Positions 52,674 through 56,249 of a DNA stretch of 56,249 nt are shown here, piece after piece. Within the stretch, counting starts at the first letter, position 1. Each line of letters opens with the position of its first letter. Where the stretch lies: the NCBI GenBank assembly GCA_902761225.1, contig CACWJQ010000008.1:1-56249 (forward strand), written 5' to 3'. The notes beneath the pieces were generated by a model. It worked only from the letters and a program-made list of their open reading frames with translations, was not told the origin of the DNA and did not search any database. The DNA is from an uncultured Lachnospiraceae bacterium. Its GTDB lineage: Bacteria; Bacillota; Clostridia; Lachnospirales; Lachnospiraceae. A program made the translations under genes and the position numbers.

Positions 52674-53753
52674 TCATCTTATCCCGATCCTCATTGATAT
52701 CTCCTCAGCTACCTTGTCGAGGCCTGTTACCTGATCTGACAATCCGGCGTTATAGACCGCTTTAGGCATACCGTAAATGGTCGATGTTGCTTCGTCCTGT
52801 GAAATTACATATGTCTTGCGACTTGCCTTCAGTTTCCTGATACCTTCAGTGCCATCCGCTCCCATTCCGGTAAGAACACAGCATACTATCTGGTCAAACC
52901 TGGAACCGATAAGCGATTCGAACATATAGTTGGCACAGGGTTTTACACCTTCCCTGAGAGGTTCATCGGTATAATGTATCTTATATGAACCTGACGGAGT
53001 AAGGACGATGTTCATATGAAGACCGCCCGCTGCGATATAGGCATGACCCTTCTCGAGTACCTGACCCTCAGACGCCTCACATACCGGCATCTTCGATACC
53101 GAATTGAGCCTCTGGGCAAGAGTTGCGGTAAAGCCCTTGGGCATATGCTGTACCACAACAACCGGTGCATCAAGATTCTCCGGCAGATAAGGTATAACGG
53201 CCGAAAGTGCCTTCGGACCTCCGGTAGAGCTTGCGATGGCTACTATCTTGGAGCCGGCTATCCTGGAGCCGGACCTTGACAGAAGTCCCATCAGATGATC
53301 CGTATCGGCTCTTCTCTGCCTCTCACGTGACTTATCCTCAAATACAGGGAGTCTCGAATTAGCAACGCCCTTCAGCGTGTTCAGGAATACCTGAGTAAAA
53401 TCGCCTTCCTTGCATGCATAAGCCTGATCCGGCTTATGTATAAAATCAAGGGCACCGAGTTCCAGCGCGTCCATGGTTGTCTGCGCACCTTCCCTTGTAT
53501 CGGTACTGGCCATCATGACCCTTTGGGGAAGACCCGCTTTTTTCAGTTCCGCCAGGAACTGGATACCGTTCATCCTGGGCATATTGACATCCAGGACGAT
53601 GGCGTCATATGTATTTTTCTTCACAAGTTCCAAAGCTTCAAGGCCGTTTATGGCTCTGCCCGCAACTTCAAAACTCTCATCACTGCTTATTATATCACAG
53701 AGCACTCTTCTCATGAGTGCAGAGTCGTCAACAACCAGGATTTTTTTCTTCAT
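52674..53753 (-). CDS. cheB: Protein-glutamate methylesterase CheB
   Basis: 359 residues. The receiver domain has Asp55 in AIVLDVNMPRMNG. The methylesterase domain has the Ser-His-Asp triad in ASSTGGPKAL, VVQHMPKGFT and LTGMGADGTEG. It removes methyl groups from receptors when phosphorylated by CheA. No cheR lies in the window. GAGG ribosome site. Confidence 0.97.
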   Translation of the reverse strand: MKKKILVVDDSALMRRVLCDIISSDESFEVAGRAINGLEALELVKKNTYDAIVLDVNMPRMNGIQFLAELKKAGLPQRVMMASTDTREGAQTTMDALELGALDFIHKPDQAYACKEGDFTQVFLNTLKGVANSRLPVFEDKSRERQRRADTDHLMGLLSRSGSRIAGSKIVAIASSTGGPKALSAVIPYLPENLDAPVVVVQHMPKGFTATLAQRLNSVSKMPVCEASEGQVLEKGHAYIAAGGLHMNIVLTPSGSYKIHYTDEPLREGVKPCANYMFESLIGSRFDQIVCCVLTGMGADGTEGIRKLKASRKTYVISQDEATSTIYGMPKAVYNAGLSDQVTGLDKVAEEISMRIGIR

Positions 53754-53781
53754 ATTGGTCCTCAGGTTTTAATCAGTCAGA

Positions 53782-54501
53782 TCATCTCTTCAGGTTCTTT
53801 CTTTCCTCCTCAAAGATGAATCTTATGATCTCCTCCCTTGCTCCACGTTCCATGTTGATATACTGGACTCTGTGTTCGAAGGTACCGGGCCTGTTTTCCA
53901 GCTCTTTTACAACGAGTACCTTGCCTATGAGCTCGTACTTTTTACGCTCACCGCCTATAAGAAGGTTGTAGCTGATATAGAGCATGCTTCCGGGCTCATA
54001 CTTCTGGTTGGACATGAATCTCAATCCGCCGCCGGAGATATCCACGATAACGCTTCTCTTGATGGGAAGGTTCGGCTGCAGGTAGAGAGGACTCTTATTG
54101 GCTACGGCATTTACCTCTTCCTCCACCAGATTTCTGGAACACATCTCAAGAGCACAGCTGAATCTGTAATATTCTCTGCGCTGATATTTTCTCAGGTTAC
54201 TGGTCAGCTCAAGCACCAGAACATAGATATTATTGGATTTATATCTGTCGATGACCCTGACAAAGCACTGATAGAGGCCGGCATTGGCATATACTATCAT
54301 GTTGAATTCCGCATCAACGGGGAGCAGGATAAGCTTTGTCTGCTCAAGAGGCATCTGGACCTCAACGGAATCCTCCGAAAGGATGTCCACTATCTTGGTC
54401 TCATAATATCTCGTGTTCTCGCCTTTATCGCTTCCGTCAAGCTTACGGTCAACCGCTGTGAGCTCCACTCTGTCACCCGGCGAAATAAAATTGCTAAGCA
54501 T
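53782..54501 (-). CDS. YcgR-like PilZ flagellar brake
   Basis: About 239 residues. An N-terminal YcgR-type beta domain (about 1-95) precedes a PilZ domain with the c-di-GMP motif RREYYR and DISGGGLRF, both intact. It likely slows or stops flagellar rotation when c-di-GMP is high. The start was set at the ATG with GGAGG eight bases upstream; a start six codons earlier would overlap flhG. It links the operon to c-di-GMP enzymes such as the EAL protein at the left end. Confidence 0.93.
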   Translation of the reverse strand: MLSNFISPGDRVELTAVDRKLDGSDKGENTRYYETKIVDILSEDSVEVQMPLEQTKLILLPVDAEFNMIVYANAGLYQCFVRVIDRYKSNNIYVLVLELTSNLRKYQRREYYRFSCALEMCSRNLVEEEVNAVANKSPLYLQPNLPIKRSVIVDISGGGLRFMSNQKYEPGSMLYISYNLLIGGERKKYELIGKVLVVKELENRPGTFEHRVQYINMERGAREEIIRFIFEEERKNLKR

Positions 54502-54515
54502 ATATAAAACCTCCG

Positions 54516-55385
54516 TCATCTTCTGGTAACTATATGTGAGAAAAATGCAGCCATTCCCCTGGCAGGTCTCTTGCCTTCTCCGTTCTCGTCAAGAAGTGCC
54601 CGTGCTATCGTCTCATATGCCAGCGAGGATCTGGCACCCGGACTGCTCAGAGAAACCGGCATCTGCTGCATTACCGCATCGGATAACTGCGGATCCTGCG
54701 GGACCGAACCGAGATATGTAAGCGGCAGCTTCAAAAATCTCTGCACTACGGAATTGAGCTTTTTGTAAAGTGTCTGTCCGTCAGCATCCCTGCCCACCCT
54801 GTTGGCTATCATCCTGACGGATGTCTCCTGGGGATTGAACCTCGGATGCCTTGCCAGTGCCTTCAGCAGTGAATATGAATCCGTTATGCTGGTGGGCTCG
54901 TGAGTGGTTATAAGAAGTATCTCTCCGCTGGCCACCAGGAATTCAAGTACCGCATCGGATATACCGGCTCCGGTATCAACTATTATTATATCAGCAATGG
55001 AATCAAGTTCGGAAAGATTCTGTATGATGTAGTTCAGATAATCATTGCTGAGATTGGACATTCCGGCAATGCCGCTGCCGCCGGATATGAAGCCCACTTC
55101 TCCCGGGCCCCAGGTTATGATGTCCTTAATGTTCTTGCCCTGATATATCAGATCACACAGATTATGCTTTGGAACCGTCCCAAACATTATCTCTATATTT
55201 GCAAGTCCGAAATCAGCATCCAGTATGATCACCCTCTTGCCGAGTTTTTTCATCTGTATCGCCAGATTGATGGCGGTGTTGGATTTACCGACTCCGCCTT
55301 TTCCGCTTGTAACGGTTATCACTCTCGCAAGGGGTCTCGCCTGTCTGTTTGCCTTTATGATACGGAGCGATTCAGCCTGATCCAT
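54516..55385 (-). CDS. flhG: Flagellar number regulator FlhG (MinD-like ATPase)
   Basis: 289 residues. The N-terminal DQAESLR (2-8) is the FlhG activation motif that stimulates the FlhF GTPase. The MinD-like domain has the deviant Walker A SGKGGVGKSN, DADFGLANIE and VDTGAGISD. FlhG sets flagellum number by acting on FlhF and the C-ring. Four bases separate it from flhF. Confidence 0.96.
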   Translation of the reverse strand: MDQAESLRIIKANRQARPLARVITVTSGKGGVGKSNTAINLAIQMKKLGKRVIILDADFGLANIEIMFGTVPKHNLCDLIYQGKNIKDIITWGPGEVGFISGGSGIAGMSNLSNDYLNYIIQNLSELDSIADIIIVDTGAGISDAVLEFLVASGEILLITTHEPTSITDSYSLLKALARHPRFNPQETSVRMIANRVGRDADGQTLYKKLNSVVQRFLKLPLTYLGSVPQDPQLSDAVMQQMPVSLSSPGARSSLAYETIARALLDENGEGKRPARGMAAFFSHIVTRR

Positions 55386-55389
55386 AGCT

Positions 55390-56249
55390 TCACTCTCCTC
55401 CCAACAGCTGCTTTACGATACGCTGCGCGTTAAATGTTTCAATATCATCCGGGACATTCTGACCGCATGTTATAAAGGCTATGGCGCTGTTCGAATAGCA
55501 CTTTATATTATACAGGCTGCCGAGTGTGGATGTCTCATCAAGTTTTGTGAAAATAAGCTGAAAATCCGATACTGTACGGTAGTTGTCAACGATCTTCTTG
55601 AGATCCTTGTACTTGGTGGTAGCGGAAAGAACAAGGAAGCACTGTTTCGACACCGTCTCAGGCAGGCATTCCATATAGCTCTTCTGCTTGGCAAGAAGCT
55701 CCTCACTTTTATGGGAGTGACCTGCCGTGTCAACCAGGATATAATCACAGTCACTGAAATCTTCACATGCAATGAGCAGTTCATCCTCCGAGTAGATGAC
55801 CCGGAAAGGTACTTCAAGGATGCTCGCATAGGTCCTAAGCTGGTCTGCCGCAGCGATCCTGTAGGTATCTGTGGTAAGCAGTGCAACCTTTCTTTTATCA
55901 TTCACGGACAGTGAACTGGCCACCTTGGCTATTGTGGTGGTCTTGCCGACACCGGTGGGACCGATGAAAAATATGACTACAGGCCCCTTGGCTGCAGGCT
56001 CTGCAATACCGTCTGCCTTGCCAAAGCGCAGTATCATCTTCTGATAGACCGCACTGAGATAATGATCCAGCTTGGCACCGGGCTTTCCTGCATTTCCGGC
56101 ATTCCCCACAAGCTCATTTACAAGCTTCTCATCGATATCGTTATCGATCATTGTGTTGTAGAGAAGTCTCAGGAATCTGGAGGTCTCCCTGTCAGGTTCC
56201 TCCTTGGGAGCCCCGGCATTATCTGCGGGTGCGGGACTTTCAGTCTTTT
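55390..56249 (-). CDS. flhF: Flagellar GTPase FlhF (5' end outside the window)
   Basis: Only the C-terminal 285 or so codons are visible. The frame stays open through the window edge, so the methionine at 56151 is internal. The visible N-terminal part (Pro/Ala/Glu-rich) is the linker before the NG domain. The SRP-type GTPase has GPTGVGKTTTIAK, TTDTYRIAAADQL, VDTAGHSHK and FTKLDETSTLGS. FlhF places the flagellar basal body and pairs with FlhG. Confidence 0.95.
   Translation of the reverse strand, partial: KTESPAPADNAGAPKEEPDRETSRFLRLLYNTMIDNDIDEKLVNELVGNAGNAGKPGAKLDHYLSAVYQKMILRFGKADGIAEPAAKGPVVIFFIGPTGVGKTTTIAKVASSLSVNDKRKVALLTTDTYRIAAADQLRTYASILEVPFRVIYSEDELLIACEDFSDCDYILVDTAGHSHKSEELLAKQKSYMECLPETVSKQCFLVLSATTKYKDLKKIVDNYRTVSDFQLIFTKLDETSTLGSLYNIKCYSNSAIAFITCGQNVPDDIETFNAQRIVKQLLGGE

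Overview
The window looks like chromosomal DNA from a motile, anaerobic, Gram-positive clostridium, most likely a member of the Lachnospiraceae. Four things point there. The right third has the gene order flhF-flhG-pilZ-cheB-cheA-cheW-cheC-cheD-sigD ... rpsB-tsf, the Bacillus/Clostridia arrangement in which the fla/che operon runs into rpsB-tsf. There is a Rex regulator, an electron-bifurcating NfnAB pair, fhs/folD one-carbon genes and a eukaryote-like NADP isocitrate dehydrogenase. Promoters read as good sigma-A sites, often with an extended -10. Genus cannot be fixed by eye. No tRNA, rRNA, insertion sequence, prophage or CRISPR array was seen, and no gene-free stretch exceeds 300 bases (the longest, 6291-6580, is regulatory).

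Left end (1-10.7 kb), accessory: a minus-strand operon of two FtsX-type ABC permeases flanking their ATPase, an S41 peptidase, a DesK/NarX-type histidine kinase and a NarL/LuxR-type response regulator. Upstream of it are three direct repeats spaced exactly 33 bp apart. Divergent from it is a membrane GGDEF-EAL protein. Next comes a lipoprotein that fuses an acetolactate-decarboxylase domain to a histidine acid phosphatase domain, the most unusual gene of the window.

Centre-left (10.7-22 kb), minus strand: a tightly packed run nfnA-nfnB-membrane protein-rlmH-nth-pdp-phoH-ybeY-MOP flippase-two flavoproteins, with one- to four-base overlaps at many junctions. It mixes redox balance (Nfn), ribosome maturation (RlmH, YbeY), DNA repair and nucleoside salvage.

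Centre (22-36 kb), minus strand: rex-coiled-coil protein-alr, then (from its own promoter) yebC-GT2 glycosyltransferase-membrane protein-ftsK-fhs-folD-zinc-ribbon protein. Divergent from rex is an ABC-F ATPase whose predicted promoter would give an mRNA starting at the ATG.

Centre-right (37.9-42 kb): a gntR-icd operon with a 12-bp perfect palindrome on its -10 box, a lone GDP-fucose synthase gene, and a divergent unknown gene.

Right end (42-56 kb): the 3' part of the motility/chemotaxis operon. FlhF is cut by the window edge. The operon carries less-known accessory genes (a 102-residue protein, a SwrB-like DUF6115 protein, an MltG-like LysM protein with a 48-bp minisatellite). rpsB-tsf follow with their own promoter and a candidate structured leader RNA. 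The receptor-adaptation enzymes (CheB, CheC, CheD), the CheA-CheW core, a PilZ brake and the FlhF/FlhG pair for flagellum placement and number work together here; the PilZ brake links motility to c-di-GMP, which the EAL protein at the left end may degrade.
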